DNA of 64,000 nucleotides from Moraxellaceae bacterium (GCA_030680295.1 JAUXVU010000023.1:1021678-1085677), one strand, 5' to 3'; positions 10,624 through 21,535 are shown, counted from the first letter of the stretch. The notes: generated from the sequence alone by a model not told the origin. Numbers and translations: made by a program.

Positions 10624-11280
10624 ATGGCAGATGCAGCGTTTGATTTTTTTAGCGACGAACCAATTAGTGCCGAAGCCATTATCACGTTAGCCGAGCCGTT
10701 GCCGGCTTGGCAGACCGTGGGTGGGCCGATTGCGCTAGTGCTGTTTTTTATTTTGCTGTGTTTTTTGCTGCGTTGGTTTATTCCATTTAAGGATCAAACC
10801 CTATCTTTTTCACTGCAGGACTTACCAGTGGCCGCCCAGCGTGGCATAGGCCTTGCGGCGGTGTTGTTTGGGGTCGCGTTTTTCTTCGGTATTGCTCAGG
10901 CCATCAACCAAGTTGAAATACACGGCAGCACCGATGCCTACTTTCAGAGCATGACCAAAACTAAGCTGTTGACCTTTACCCACGCGCATTTGTTTGGTTT
11001 TACCACGGCATTTTTTATCATCGGCATTCCCTTTTCCATGCACTTTAATCGGGTACGCCTGTATCAATGGATGTTCCCGGCAGGCTTGGCCGCCGCACTT
11101 ACAGACATTATGTCGTGGTGGGGTATTAAGTATATTTCGCCTAATTTTGATTACGTGACAATGGCCTGTGGGGTGATCTACGGTGGCTGTTATTTGGTCA
11201 TGCTCATTGGCGTGATTCGGATTATGTTTTTCCCCAGCGTGCGTTGGTTGCCGGACTATATCAACGAAGGCAAACAATAA
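10624..11280 (+). CDS. Five-helix membrane protein of the cytochrome operon
   Basis: A 218-residue inner-membrane protein that I do not recognise. Hydrophobic segments are near residues 33-53, 74-95, 117-138, 148-165 and 180-203. Histidines occur at 100, 120, 122 and 140. His120 and His122 form a THAHLFG motif at the start of the third helix, and His140 lies at its other end, positions that could hold a b-type heme or a metal, though this is inference. The start codon follows the previous stop by three bases, and its Shine-Dalgarno (AAAGGAG) lies inside the upstream gene, so translation is likely coupled. As the only multi-helix protein of the operon, it may connect the exported cytochromes to the membrane quinone pool or anchor them. 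Confidence 0.7.
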   Translation: MADAAFDFFSDEPISAEAIITLAEPLPAWQTVGGPIALVLFFILLCFLLRWFIPFKDQTLSFSLQDLPVAAQRGIGLAAVLFGVAFFFGIAQAINQVEIHGSTDAYFQSMTKTKLLTFTHAHLFGFTTAFFIIGIPFSMHFNRVRLYQWMFPAGLAAALTDIMSWWGIKYISPNFDYVTMACGVIYGGCYLVMLIGVIRIMFFPSVRWLPDYINEGKQ

Positions 11281-11305
11281 AGCGCCAATCGCTCAAAAAA
11301 TGAAC

Positions 11306-11335
11306 TGGTCTATGGCGCCCGCATGGCCGTATAAT
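11306..11335 (+). promoter_or_regulatory. Possible promoter of mnmG
   Basis: A TATAAT hexamer (11330-11335) lies 40 bases before the mnmG start codon, with a poor -35 candidate (TGGTCT, 11306-11311) 18 bases upstream. Since mnmG is separated here from its usual upstream partner, it needs its own promoter, and this is the best candidate in the 95-base gap. Confidence 0.4.
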
Positions 11336-11375
11336 CGCTCCCCCGTTTAAAGCGCCTAGCGGCGAGGCTTTAGTC

Positions 11376-13277
11376 ATGCGTTATCCTAAAACTTATGATG
11401 TTGTGGTGATTGGTGGCGGACATGCTGGTACCGAGGCTGCCTTGGCAGCAGCGCGTATGGGCTGCCAAACCCTGCTGCTCACGCACAATATTGAAACCTT
11501 AGGGCAAATGAGCTGTAACCCGGCCATAGGCGGTATTGGTAAATCACACTTAGTGAAAGAAATTGATGCGCTAGGCGGGGCGATGGCGTTGGCCACAGAC
11601 CAGGCCGGCATTCAGTTCCGCGTGCTGAACAGCCGCAAAGGGCCTGCTGTGCGTGCCACACGGGCACAGGCTGACCGCATTTTATACAAGGCAGCCATTC
11701 GCGAGATCTTAGAAAACCAGCCAAATTTAGATATTTTCCAGCAAGCGGCAGACGATTTAATTGTCGAAGGTGAAACCGTTAAAGGCGTGGTTACTCAGAC
11801 TGGTATTCGTTTTGATACCAAAACGGTGGTGTTGACCACCGGCACCTTTTTAGGCGGCACCATTCATATTGGCTTGGAAAATCATCGGGGTGGTCGTGCT
11901 GGTGATCCGCCATCCATAGCCTTGGCGCACCGCCTACGTGAGTTACCTTTGCGTGTGGGCCGTTTAAAAACGGGCACACCGCCACGTATTGATGCTAAGT
12001 CCGTTGATTTTTCAGTGATGCAGCCACAGCCGGGCGACACACCACTGCCGGTGATGTCATTTCTGGGCACACAGGCCATGCATCCGCGTCAGGTCAACTG
12101 CTGGATTACGCACACCAACTTAAAAACACACGACATTATTCGTTCGGGACTTGATCGTTCGCCCATGTACACCGGCGTGATTGAAGGTGTTGGTCCGCGT
12201 TATTGCCCATCCATTGAAGACAAGATTCATCGTTTTGCCGACAAAGACTCACACCAAGTGTTTATTGAGCCGGAAGGCCTGAACACACACGAGTTATACC
12301 CCAATGGTATTTCCACCAGCCTGCCATTTGATGTGCAAATGCAGCTGGTGCGCTCAATTCGCGGCATGGAAAATGCGCATATCACACGTCCCGGTTATGC
12401 CATCGAGTATGACTATTTTGATCCGCGCGATTTAAAACACACCCTAGAAACTAAGGTTATTCATAACCTGTTTTTTGCCGGCCAAATTAATGGCACCACC
12501 GGTTATGAAGAGGCGGGCGCCCAAGGCTTGTTGGCTGGCTTGAATGCAGGCTTGCGGGCGCAGGACAAAGAGGGTTGGTACCCCACACGTGATCAGGCCT
12601 ACCTTGGCGTCTTGGTCGATGACCTTATTACCATGGGCACTAAAGAGCCTTACCGCATGTTTACCTCACGTGCTGAATATCGCCTGATGCTGCGTGAAGA
12701 CAATGCTGATGCTCGCCTCACTGAAAAAGGTCGTGAATTGGGCTTGGTTGATGATGTACGTTGGGCCGCGTTTTGTGCCAAACAAGAAGCCATTGTGATC
12801 GAGTCGGCTCGCCTGAAGTCAGTCTGGGTTCAACCGAATAGCGCGCAAGCGGCACAGTTAGCTGAACTCAGTGGTCAGGTGTTAAACCGTGAAGCATCAC
12901 TGCATGATTTGTTAAAACGTCCACAAGTTACCTATGCCCATGTCTTGGCCGTGGCGCCAACACCAATAGCTGAATCGTTAGCGCCGGTGGTGGGCGAGCA
13001 AATTGAAATCAGTGTGAAATACGCCGGTTATGTGGATCGTCAGGGTGACGAAATCGCTAGGCTGAAATCACAAGAAGCCTTGTCGCTGCCGCAAGATTTT
13101 GATTATGACCAAGTGCAAAGCCTGTCTAATGAAGTTCGGCAAAAGCTGAAGTTAGCCAAACCCGAAACCTTGGCGCATGCCAGTCGTATTCCGGGCGTTA
13201 CTCCTGCGGCAGTTTCACTACTGCTAATTGCCCTGAAAAAACAAGGTCGCATTCGCCAGTCTAAGGTAGCGGTTTAA
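11376..13277 (+). CDS. mnmG: tRNA uridine-5-carboxymethylaminomethyl modification enzyme MnmG
   Basis: MnmG (GidA) is the FAD- and NADH-binding partner of MnmE in modification of the tRNA wobble uridine. At 633 residues it has full length (E. coli 629). The FAD-binding motif [10 protein letters not shown] is at residues 12-21, and the family blocks [21 protein letters not shown] and [12 protein letters not shown] are present. A GGCGAGG Shine-Dalgarno precedes the ATG. Its stop codon overlaps the rsmG start by one base. It begins the conserved mnmG-rsmG-parA-parB series. The identification is secure. Confidence 0.98.
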   Translation: MRYPKTYDVVVIGGGHAGTEAALAAARMGCQTLLLTHNIETLGQMSCNPAIGGIGKSHLVKEIDALGGAMALATDQAGIQFRVLNSRKGPAVRATRAQADRILYKAAIREILENQPNLDIFQQAADDLIVEGETVKGVVTQTGIRFDTKTVVLTTGTFLGGTIHIGLENHRGGRAGDPPSIALAHRLRELPLRVGRLKTGTPPRIDAKSVDFSVMQPQPGDTPLPVMSFLGTQAMHPRQVNCWITHTNLKTHDIIRSGLDRSPMYTGVIEGVGPRYCPSIEDKIHRFADKDSHQVFIEPEGLNTHELYPNGISTSLPFDVQMQLVRSIRGMENAHITRPGYAIEYDYFDPRDLKHTLETKVIHNLFFAGQINGTTGYEEAGAQGLLAGLNAGLRAQDKEGWYPTRDQAYLGVLVDDLITMGTKEPYRMFTSRAEYRLMLREDNADARLTEKGRELGLVDDVRWAAFCAKQEAIVIESARLKSVWVQPNSAQAAQLAELSGQVLNREASLHDLLKRPQVTYAHVLAVAPTPIAESLAPVVGEQIEISVKYAGYVDRQGDEIARLKSQEALSLPQDFDYDQVQSLSNEVRQKLKLAKPETLAHASRIPGVTPAAVSLLLIALKKQGRIRQSKVAV

Positions 13278-13906
13278 TGGCGCTGAGTGAATCGATAAGC
13301 CAGCGTTTAACTCAGGGTGCACACGCCATGGATATGGCGCTAACTGAGCAAGAGCTTCAGCGACTGCTGACCTATTTGGCAGCGCTAATTAAGTGGAATA
13401 AGGCCTATAACTTGACGGCCATTCGTGACCCTCTAGAAATGGTGGATAAGCATCTACTCGATAGTCTGAGTATTTTGCCGCATATTGATGAAAGCCCGCT
13501 GATTGATATCGGCACTGGCGCAGGTTTGCCCGGTATGATCATTGCGCTGATGCGACCCACGCTTGCCGTTACGCTGCTGGATTCGAATGGTAAAAAGACG
13601 CGCTTTTTAAAGCAGCTGGCCGCTGAAATGGCGCTGTCACAAGTGACAGTGGTGAATGATCGCTGTGAACAACATAGCGGTGAGTATGGGCAAATTACAA
13701 GTCGTGCATTTGCCAGTTTGGCTGATATGGTGACAGGCACCGAGCATATGCTAAGCAGCGGTGGTCGCTGGCTGGCTATGAAGGGGCATGTGCCGGAAGA
13801 TGAAATCTCTGCCTTAGCAAGCACAATTAGACTCGAAACTACCCCTGCTTTGCGAGTACCCTTTAGGGCAGATGCAAGACACCTGATTATTTTACGCCGG
13901 AACTAA
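13277..13906 (+). CDS. rsmG: 16S rRNA (guanine527-N7)-methyltransferase RsmG
   Basis: RsmG (GidB) methylates G527 of 16S rRNA using S-adenosylmethionine. The 209-residue protein has the Rossmann methyltransferase core with the SAM-binding loop IDIGTGAGLPG (about residues 75-85) and the preceding block KWNKAYNLTAIRDP typical of the family. It is translationally coupled to mnmG by a one-base stop/start overlap. Loss of this gene is known to give low-level streptomycin resistance in several bacteria. Confidence 0.97.
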   Translation: MALSESISQRLTQGAHAMDMALTEQELQRLLTYLAALIKWNKAYNLTAIRDPLEMVDKHLLDSLSILPHIDESPLIDIGTGAGLPGMIIALMRPTLAVTLLDSNGKKTRFLKQLAAEMALSQVTVVNDRCEQHSGEYGQITSRAFASLADMVTGTEHMLSSGGRWLAMKGHVPEDEISALASTIRLETTPALRVPFRADARHLIILRRN

Positions 13907-13947
13907 TAACAAGGCGGTGACCGCTGCGTTAGCTGCCGAGGATTTTC

Positions 13948-14718
13948 ATGAATATCATTTTTGCGATCGCTAACCAGAAGGGTGGCGTGGGCAAGACCAC
14001 GACGAGTGTGAACTTGGCGGCCTCTATGGCGGCGACTAAACGACGCGTGCTGTTGGTGGACTTGGATCCGCAGGGCAATGCCACGACAGGTTCTGGTATT
14101 GCCAAAAATGACTTAGAGCTCAGCATTTATGATGTGTTGCTAGGTAATGCCTCGGCCAAAGAGGTCATTGTTGCTGCCAACGGTGGTTATGACCTATTGC
14201 CCGCTAACGGTGACTTAACCGCAGCTGAAGTAGAGCTGTTGGAGGCAGGGCATCAGGAACAGCGTTTACGCCAAGCGTTAGAGACCGTTCGTGGCAGTTA
14301 TGATGTCATCGTAATTGATTGCGCGCCGTCATTAAGCATGCTGACCTTAAATGGTTTGGTTGCCGCTGACGGTGTGATTATTCCAATGCAATGTGAGTAC
14401 TATGCGTTGGAAGGGTTGGCGGCACTGACTCAAACCATTGACCGTGTGGCCGAAACAGCAAACCCTAAGCTTTATATTGCCGGCATATTGCGCACCATGT
14501 TTGACCCGCGCAATACCTTGGCTAATGATGTCTCTAATGAGTTGTTAACGCATTTTGGCGATACCGTGTTGAACACGATTATTCCGCGCAATGTGCGTTT
14601 AGCTGAAGCGCCGGCTCATGGCTTGCCAGCACTGCAATACGATAAGGCGTCGCGCGGCGCTATGGCCTATTTGGCCTTGGCGTCGGAATTATTACGTCGC
14701 CATAAGACTATAAAATGA
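13948..14718 (+). CDS. parA: Chromosome-partitioning ATPase ParA (Soj)
   Basis: A 256-residue Walker-type ATPase that, with ParB and parS, segregates the replication origin region. The deviant Walker A motif KGGVGKTTT begins at residue 11, and the Walker B-like block DVIVIDCAPSLSMLTLNGL and the C-terminal PRNVRLAEAPAHGLPA are those of chromosomal Soj/ParA proteins. There is no N-terminal DNA-binding extension, which separates it from the larger plasmid ParA type. It lies 41 bases after rsmG and directly before parB, as in other origin-proximal clusters. Confidence 0.97.
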   Translation: MNIIFAIANQKGGVGKTTTSVNLAASMAATKRRVLLVDLDPQGNATTGSGIAKNDLELSIYDVLLGNASAKEVIVAANGGYDLLPANGDLTAAEVELLEAGHQEQRLRQALETVRGSYDVIVIDCAPSLSMLTLNGLVAADGVIIPMQCEYYALEGLAALTQTIDRVAETANPKLYIAGILRTMFDPRNTLANDVSNELLTHFGDTVLNTIIPRNVRLAEAPAHGLPALQYDKASRGAMAYLALASELLRRHKTIK

Positions 14719-14732
14719 TAAGTGGGTAACTC

Positions 14733-15626
14733 ATGGTCACTGGAAAAAAGCGTGGACTAGGTGGTAATCGCGGATTGGATGCGCTGTTAGGTACAGTGCG
14801 TAAAGTTCAGCAAGAAGCCACCGAAACAACCGTCAATAAGGCCCCTGCTGAAGAGCTACGCCATTTACCTGTTGAATGGTTATTTCGTGGTCGCTATCAG
14901 CCGCGCCGAGAAATGGACCCAGAGGCGTTGCAAGAGTTAGCCGACTCAATTTCTGCACAAGGCATGCTGCAGCCGATTGTGGCGCGCGCTCAGGGTGATC
15001 AGAAGTTTGAAATTATTGCCGGTGAACGACGCTGGCGTGCAGCGCAACTCGCTAAGTTAGATACGGTTCCAGTGTGGGTGCGAGAAATTAGTGATGAGGC
15101 CGCTATTGCCTTGGCATTGATTGAAAACATTCAGCGCGAAGATTTAAACCCGTTGGAAGAAGCGATTGCAATGCAGCGTTTTGCAGATGAGTTTGCGTTA
15201 ACGCATCAACAAGTGGCTGATGCCGTGGGTAAGTCACGTGCGGCAGTGAGCAATTTGATGCGCCTGCTTGCGCTGCAAGACGAAGCCAAACGCTTATTAG
15301 AAAATGGCGATATTGATATGGGCCATGCGCGCGCACTTTTGGCGCTGCCAGTCGGCCAGCAGGGTTCAGCAGCAAGGCAGGTTGTTGCTCGAGGCCTTTC
15401 CGTGCGACAAACCGAGTCCTTGGTGCGTCAACTACTGGCCGAGAAAAACGCTGATCAGAAGAAGACGGATCAGTTGGACCCAAATGTACGGCAGCTGCAG
15501 GTTAGTTTGTCAGAGCGAATTGGGGCACCAGTGCAAATTGATTGTAATGCGCGCGGTAAGGGTCGTATTGTGATTGCTTATAACTCCTTGGACGAACTGG
15601 ATGGCATTTTGGCGCATATCAAATAG
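14733..15626 (+). CDS. parB: Chromosome-partitioning protein ParB (Spo0J)
   Basis: A 297-residue ParB, which binds parS sites near the origin and spreads as a CTP-dependent clamp. The N-terminal CTPase domain carries the arginine motif GERRWRAAQLA and the NIQREDLNPLEEA block, followed by a helix-turn-helix (HQQVADAVGKSRAAVSNLMRL) and a C-terminal dimerisation segment ending in LDELDGILAHI. No 16-base parS copy was noticed in this window. It lies 14 bases after parA, and the start of the next gene overlaps its 3' end. Confidence 0.97.
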   Translation: MVTGKKRGLGGNRGLDALLGTVRKVQQEATETTVNKAPAEELRHLPVEWLFRGRYQPRREMDPEALQELADSISAQGMLQPIVARAQGDQKFEIIAGERRWRAAQLAKLDTVPVWVREISDEAAIALALIENIQREDLNPLEEAIAMQRFADEFALTHQQVADAVGKSRAAVSNLMRLLALQDEAKRLLENGDIDMGHARALLALPVGQQGSAARQVVARGLSVRQTESLVRQLLAEKNADQKKTDQLDPNVRQLQVSLSERIGAPVQIDCNARGKGRIVIAYNSLDELDGILAHIK

Positions 15627-16242
15627 CGTGTTAATTCGCGGTTGCATTGCCATGTTGCTGCTGGTCTGTAGTACCGCGTGGGCGGCGGACGGCTGGCGTT
15701 TGGCGCGCGAAGATAAAGAGCGCGACATACGTGTGTATCTAAAGCGCTCTGCCGTGTCGGCTTATCAAGATGTTTACAGTGTTACCACGTTATCGGGTAA
15801 TACACTGGCAATAGAAGCCATCCTGAATGACGCAGCGGCAATGAGTGATTGGGCTGCTCGGGTTAATCATGCACGTATTATTAAACGTGAAAAAAACCAA
15901 GTGTGGATGTACATTCAGTATCGCCTGCCATACCCGCTAAAGCCTCGTGATGTAGTAGTGGTAGCAACACGCAATCAAAATAACGGGGTGATCAGTATTG
16001 ATTCAAAAGCAGTTAAGGGCGCCTTGCCTGAACAAGATGGTTGGGTTCGCTTAACGCAAGTCGAGAGTCGCTGGCGATTAACACCATTGCAGCGCAATCG
16101 GGTCAAGGTTGAGTTGTGGGGGAGTGCGCTGCCTGGTGGCGTAGTTCCAAGCATGATCTACAACTACAACCTGCCAGATGACGCCATGCAAACTTTTCGT
16201 ATGCTGAGGCGAATGGCGCAGCGGCCCAAGTACCAATCCTAA
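15601..16242 (+). CDS. START-domain exported protein
   Basis: A protein of about 213 residues with a signal peptide ending near AWA and a START (lipid-binding helix-grip) domain. Recognisable blocks are DWAARVNHARIIKREKNQVWMY, YRLPYPLKPRDVVVV, and the closing GALPGGVVPSMIYN-like segment of bacterial START proteins, which are thought to bind a lipid in the periplasm. The start is uncertain. ATG 15601 lies inside parB and gives a good signal peptide with two arginines, while GTG 15628 or ATG 15652 would give shorter leaders. Its position between parB and the ATP synthase operon links it in transcription to parB, but a functional connection is not evident. Confidence 0.8.
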   Translation: MAFWRISNSVLIRGCIAMLLLVCSTAWAADGWRLAREDKERDIRVYLKRSAVSAYQDVYSVTTLSGNTLAIEAILNDAAAMSDWAARVNHARIIKREKNQVWMYIQYRLPYPLKPRDVVVVATRNQNNGVISIDSKAVKGALPEQDGWVRLTQVESRWRLTPLQRNRVKVELWGSALPGGVVPSMIYNYNLPDDAMQTFRMLRRMAQRPKYQS

Positions 16243-16261
16243 GACAATTACTCAATTTGAT

Positions 16262-16291
16262 TTGCCCTAGCTAACATCTGTCGTCTATAAT
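16262..16291 (+). promoter_or_regulatory. Candidate promoter of the ATP synthase operon
   Basis: TTGCCC (16262-16267) and a consensus TATAAT (16286-16291) are spaced by 18 bases, 49 bases before the GTG start of atpI. This is the only promoter-like sequence in the 98-base gap. It would drive the whole nine-gene operon up to the terminator after atpC. Confidence 0.6.
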
Positions 16292-16340
16292 CCGCGCGCT
16301 TAATCGAATCATGGCGTTATTTGCCAAAAGTAGGTATTAA

Positions 16341-16727
16341 GTGAGCAAACCACAGCCGCTGCTCAACGTAAAACCAGCACTACAACAGTTAACTTGGCAG
16401 TTATTTTTTTTGTTGCCATTAGCCGTTGTGGCAGGGTTGTTAGCAGGAGTGGACGCAGCATTGTCTGCGCTCGCTGGTGCTGTGATCGTCTTGATCGGAC
16501 AGATATATTTTGTATCGCGCGCGTTTCGTCATGCCGGTGCAACATCTGCAAGACATATTGTAAGAGAGTTTTTTCGAGGCGAGGCAGGTAAGTTTTTGCT
16601 TACTGTTTTGCTTTTTGCGGCGGCACTTATCAGTTTTGACCAGATAAGAGCAGGCTGGCTACTAACTGGTTTTATTTTGCAACAGCTGGTCGGCTCGGCT
16701 GCGTTAATACGAACGAAATCAAACTAG
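16341..16727 (+). CDS. atpI: ATP synthase accessory protein AtpI
   Basis: A 128-residue membrane protein with four hydrophobic segments, in the constant first position of the atp operon. AtpI helps c-ring assembly or Mg2+ supply in several bacteria and is not strictly required for ATP synthase. The family is weakly conserved; the charged stretch between helices 2 and 3 (FRHAGATSARHIVREFFRGEAGKF) is the recognisable part. It starts with GTG. The call relies on context and membrane pattern. Confidence 0.9.
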   Translation: MSKPQPLLNVKPALQQLTWQLFFLLPLAVVAGLLAGVDAALSALAGAVIVLIGQIYFVSRAFRHAGATSARHIVREFFRGEAGKFLLTVLLFAAALISFDQIRAGWLLTGFILQQLVGSAALIRTKSN

Positions 16728-16739
16728 CTTATTAGGTAG

Positions 16740-17651
<912 letters not shown>

Positions 17652-17669
17652 AGATTTAACCACTACTAA

Positions 17670-17942
<273 letters not shown>

Positions 17943-17968
17943 TCGAGTCGCTTGCGACCAACCCGGTA

Positions 17969-17987
17969 CGGCTGGATTATCCAGCCG
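17969..17987 (+). other. Intercistronic hairpin after atpE
   Basis: CGGCTGGAT and ATCCAGCCG are exact inverted repeats separated by a single T, giving a stem of about eight pairs with a small loop. It lies 27 bases after the atpE stop and 22 bases before atpF, with no T run. It could stabilise the atpE message or reduce transcription further on, helping to make subunit c in excess. Confidence 0.6.
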
Positions 17988-18009
17988 ATAGAACGTATGA
18001 GGTGATAGC

Positions 18010-18483
18010 GTGAACATCAATGCAACCCTGATTGGGCAAGCCATTGCTTTTGCGATCTTTGTTTGGTTCTGTATGAAATTCGTGTGGCCACCCATTATGG
18101 GCGCACTCGAAGAGCGTCAGAAAAAGGTCGCTGAAGGTCTGAATGCCGCTGATAAAGCGAAACAAGATCTTGAGCAAGCATCGGCCAAGGTAGAACAAGA
18201 ATTGCAAGCTGCAAAAGTTCAAGCAGCTGCTTTGATTGAGCAAGCCAACCGTCGTGCTAGCCAGTTAGCTGAAGAATCTAAGCAACAAGCAGCTGCCGAA
18301 GCTGAGCGTATTTTGACGCAAGCTAAAGCGGACATCGAGCAAGAGCGTGCAAGTGCACGTGATGCGTTGCGTTTGCAGGTTTCGGCTTTGGCCTTAGCCG
18401 GCGCTGAAAAGATTCTGCAAGCTGAAGTCGATGCTAGCCGTCATTCGGCAATGCTCGAGCAATTGGCTTCTGAGTTGAACTAA
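18010..18483 (+). CDS. atpF: ATP synthase F0 subunit b
   Basis: The peripheral-stalk subunit b, 157 residues: one N-terminal membrane helix ([18 protein letters not shown]) followed by a long, Ala- and Glu-rich amphipathic helix that dimerises. The GTG start is chosen because the reading from there aligns with the E. coli start MNLNATILGQ. The terminal block [12 protein letters not shown] is conserved. Confidence 0.97.
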   Translation: MNINATLIGQAIAFAIFVWFCMKFVWPPIMGALEERQKKVAEGLNAADKAKQDLEQASAKVEQELQAAKVQAAALIEQANRRASQLAEESKQQAAAEAERILTQAKADIEQERASARDALRLQVSALALAGAEKILQAEVDASRHSAMLEQLASELN

Positions 18484-18501
18484 TAGATAAACGAGAACGT
18501 C

Positions 18502-19038
18502 ATGGCAGAAATTACGACAGTAGCAAGACCATACGCCAAAGCAGCTTTCCAGTATGCGCAGGAAAAGTCTCGCTTAGGCCAATGGGCAGAAATGCTTGGT
18601 CTGCTAGCTGACGTCGTCAGTGACAGTGCTTTTCGTGCGTTTTTAGCGCAGCCAGAGCTGAGCTCGAATCAACAAGCGGAAGCCGTTCGTGCCGTTTGTG
18701 GTGACAAAATAGATAGTGATGCCAACAACTTTGTTATGGGCCTTGCCAGCAATAAACGATTAGAGGCATTGCCTGCTATTCGTGTGTTGTTTGATGAGAT
18801 GCGTGCCGAAGCTGAAGGCGAGCTAGAGGTTGATGTAACGGCAGCATTTCCACTGTCAGCTACTCAAACTCAGTCACTTGCAGCGACATTGACAGAAAAA
18901 TTGACGCGTCAGGTTAATTTGACTTGCAGCGTAGATCCATCACTTATTGGTGGTGCGGTTATACGAGCTGGCGATTTAGTTATTGACGCCTCGGTAAGAG
19001 GCAAGCTGGGTAAACTCGGCGCCACACTGAATTCTTGA
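18502..19038 (+). CDS. atpH: ATP synthase F1 subunit delta
   Basis: Subunit delta (178 residues) caps the F1 head and joins it to the b dimer. The N-terminal helical domain begins with [13 protein letters not shown] and the C-terminal part carries [25 protein letters not shown], split here as two typical blocks of the OSCP/delta family. It sits 18 bases after atpF. Confidence 0.97.
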   Translation: MAEITTVARPYAKAAFQYAQEKSRLGQWAEMLGLLADVVSDSAFRAFLAQPELSSNQQAEAVRAVCGDKIDSDANNFVMGLASNKRLEALPAIRVLFDEMRAEAEGELEVDVTAAFPLSATQTQSLAATLTEKLTRQVNLTCSVDPSLIGGAVIRAGDLVIDASVRGKLGKLGATLNS

Positions 19039-19063
19039 TATTTCCTTCGAGGAAGAGAGCATC

Positions 19064-20608
19064 ATGCAGCATTTGAACCCCTCCGAGATCAGCGAGCTGA
19101 TCAAGAGCCGCATTGCGGACCTGAATGCCTCCGTAGAAGCACGTAACGAAGGCACCATCGTTGGTGTATCCGACGGTATTGTGCGTATCCACGGTTTGGC
19201 CGACGTCATGTACGGCGAAATGATTGAGTTCGACGGCGGTGTCTTTGGCATGGCCCTCAACCTCGAGCGTGATTCCGTTGGCGCCGTTGTATTGGGCAGC
19301 TACCTGACATTGCAAGAAGGCCAAAAGGCTCGTTGCACTGGTCGCATTTTAGAAGTGCCAGTCGGCCCTGAAATGTTAGGTCGTGTTGTTGACGCCCTTG
19401 GTAACCCAATTGATGGCAAAGGCCCAGTCGAAGCCAAAATGTTTGACGCAGTAGAGAAAGTTGCGCCAGGCGTTATTTGGCGTAAGTCGGTTGATCAGCC
19501 TGTGCAAACTGGCTACAAAGCCGTAGACGCGATGATCCCAATTGGCCGTGGCCAGCGTGAGCTGATCATTGGTGACCGTCAGACCGGTAAAACCGCAATG
19601 GCTATTGACGCTATCATTGCGCAAAAAGACTCTGGCATTAAGTGTGTGTACGTAGCTGTTGGTCAAAAGCAATCGACCATTGCCAACGTAGTACGCAAGC
19701 TGGAAGAGTTTGGTGCAATGGCCTACACAACGGTAGTTGCCGCTGGTGCTTCTGACGCGCCATCCATGCAGTTTTTGGCACCGTACTCCGGTTGCACCAT
19801 GGGCGAATACTTCCGCGATCGTGGCGAAGACGCGCTGATTATTTATGATGATTTGTCAAAGCAAGCGGTTGCTTACCGTCAAATTTCCTTGCTGTTACGT
19901 CGTCCACCAGGTCGTGAAGCGTTCCCTGGCGACGTGTTCTATCTCCACTCCCGTCTGTTGGAGCGTGCATCACGCGTATCCGAAGAGTACGTAGAGAAGT
20001 TCACGAACGGTGAAGTGAAAGGTAAGACTGGTTCATTAACAGCATTGCCAATCATTGAAACACAAGCTGGTGACGTTTCTGCCTTCGTTCCAACTAACGT
20101 GATTTCGATTACTGACGGCCAGATCTTCTTGGAAACATCACTGTTTAACGCAGGTATTCGTCCTGCTGTTAACGCCGGTATTTCGGTATCGCGTGTCGGT
20201 GGTGCAGCACAAACCAAGATTATTAAAAAGCTCTCTGGCGGTATTCGTACTTCTTTGGCGCAGTATCGTGAATTGGCAGCGTTTGCTCAGTTCGCTTCAG
20301 ATCTTGACGAAGCAACACGTAAGCAGCTTGAGCATGGTCAGCGCGTTACCGAGCTGATGAAGCAAAAGCAATACGCACCAATGAGCATTGCTGAAATGGC
20401 TGTATCCATTTTTGCAGCTAACGAAGGTTACTTAACGGATATCGAAGTGGCTAAGGTACTGCCATTTGAATCTGCACTGCACAGCTACTTGAATAGTGAA
20501 TGCAAAGCACTGATGGATAACATCAATGCTACAGCAAACTACGATGGTGCAATTGAAGCTGAGTTGCGTGCCGGTATCGAGAAGTTTAAGGCAACCCAGA
20601 CCTGGTAA
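19064..20608 (+). CDS. atpA: ATP synthase F1 subunit alpha
   Basis: The non-catalytic nucleotide-binding subunit, 514 residues. The Walker A motif is GDRQTGKTA. The arginine finger region [17 protein letters not shown] is intact. The length and N-terminal [13 protein letters not shown] agree with the E. coli protein (513). Its 3' gap contains a GC-rich hairpin before atpG. Confidence 0.99.
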   Translation: MQHLNPSEISELIKSRIADLNASVEARNEGTIVGVSDGIVRIHGLADVMYGEMIEFDGGVFGMALNLERDSVGAVVLGSYLTLQEGQKARCTGRILEVPVGPEMLGRVVDALGNPIDGKGPVEAKMFDAVEKVAPGVIWRKSVDQPVQTGYKAVDAMIPIGRGQRELIIGDRQTGKTAMAIDAIIAQKDSGIKCVYVAVGQKQSTIANVVRKLEEFGAMAYTTVVAAGASDAPSMQFLAPYSGCTMGEYFRDRGEDALIIYDDLSKQAVAYRQISLLLRRPPGREAFPGDVFYLHSRLLERASRVSEEYVEKFTNGEVKGKTGSLTALPIIETQAGDVSAFVPTNVISITDGQIFLETSLFNAGIRPAVNAGISVSRVGGAAQTKIIKKLSGGIRTSLAQYRELAAFAQFASDLDEATRKQLEHGQRVTELMKQKQYAPMSIAEMAVSIFAANEGYLTDIEVAKVLPFESALHSYLNSECKALMDNINATANYDGAIEAELRAGIEKFKATQTW

Positions 20609-20619
20609 GTGCCGTGACC

Positions 20620-20638
20620 GGGCCGGCACCACCGGCCC
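20620..20638 (+). other. Intercistronic hairpin after atpA
   Basis: GGGCCGG and CCGGCCC are exact inverted repeats around the loop CACCA, an all-GC seven-pair stem located 12 bases after the atpA stop and 28 bases before atpG. No T run follows. Together with the atpE hairpin it marks the two places in the operon where the upstream subunit is needed in more copies than the next one. Confidence 0.6.
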
Positions 20639-20665
20639 AGAACACAGACGAGATTTGGTGAGGCT

Positions 20666-21535
20666 ATGGCCAGCTTAAAAGAAATTCGTGTAAAGGTTGC
20701 CAGCATCAAAAGTACGCAGAAAATCACCAAGGCAATGCAATTGGTGGCTGCGTCTAAGATGCGTAAAGCGCAGGAACGTATGGCGTCCGGCAAACCTTAT
20801 GCGCAGAAAATTCGTCAAGTGGTATCGCATGTTGCTGCTGCCACGACCGAGTATAAGCACAGCTATTTGATCGAACGCCCAGTCAAGCGTGTTGGCTATA
20901 TTGTGGTGTCTTCAGATCGTGGTTTGTGTGGTGGCTTAAACATTAACTTGTTTAAGGCCGTTGCAGCCAGTGTGCGTGGATTTAAAGAACAGGGTGTTGA
21001 TGTTGAGTTTTGCTTGATCGGTACTAAAGCGACAACGTTCTTCAAGAACTATGGCGGTCAGGTCAGCGCAGCAAAAACACACATCGGTGATCAGCCATCT
21101 TTAGAGTCATTGATTGGCAGCATCAAAGTGATGTTAGAGCACTTTGAAAGCGGTCAAATTGATCGCCTATATATGGTGTCTAACGAATTTGTGAACACCA
21201 TGACACAGAAGCCAACACTGCAGCAGCTGTTGCCGTTAGCTAAAGATGAAAATGATGGCCTGATGGAGCGGGATTCAAACTGGGACTATTTATACGAGCC
21301 TGAAGCTAAGCCTTTGCTCGATGCCCTGTTAGTCCGCTTTATTGAGTCGCAAGTGTATCAGGGCGTGGTTGAAAACATTGCCTGTGAACAAGCAGCGCGA
21401 ATGGTAGCAATGAAGTCTGCTACCGATAACGCTGGTGACCTGATTCGTAGCCTGCAGTTGGTTTATAACAAGCTGCGTCAGGCTGCAATTACCCAAGAAA
21501 TTTCGGAAATCGTGGGCGGTGCGGCTGCCGTTTAA
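20666..21535 (+). CDS. atpG: ATP synthase F1 subunit gamma
   Basis: The central rotor stalk, 289 residues. The N-terminal coiled-coil helix ([20 protein letters not shown]) and the C-terminal helix ([20 protein letters not shown], followed by [18 protein letters not shown]) are both conserved. [11 protein letters not shown] in the middle domain is the family signature. Full length. Confidence 0.99.
   Translation: MASLKEIRVKVASIKSTQKITKAMQLVAASKMRKAQERMASGKPYAQKIRQVVSHVAAATTEYKHSYLIERPVKRVGYIVVSSDRGLCGGLNINLFKAVAASVRGFKEQGVDVEFCLIGTKATTFFKNYGGQVSAAKTHIGDQPSLESLIGSIKVMLEHFESGQIDRLYMVSNEFVNTMTQKPTLQQLLPLAKDENDGLMERDSNWDYLYEPEAKPLLDALLVRFIESQVYQGVVENIACEQAARMVAMKSATDNAGDLIRSLQLVYNKLRQAAITQEISEIVGGAAAV

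Noticed and set aside
13907..16340. Possible parS sites near parA-parB
   Set aside because: No sequence close to the 16-base parS consensus with central CACGTG was found. The CACGTG cores seen, such as in parB near 15235, lack the flanking symmetry.
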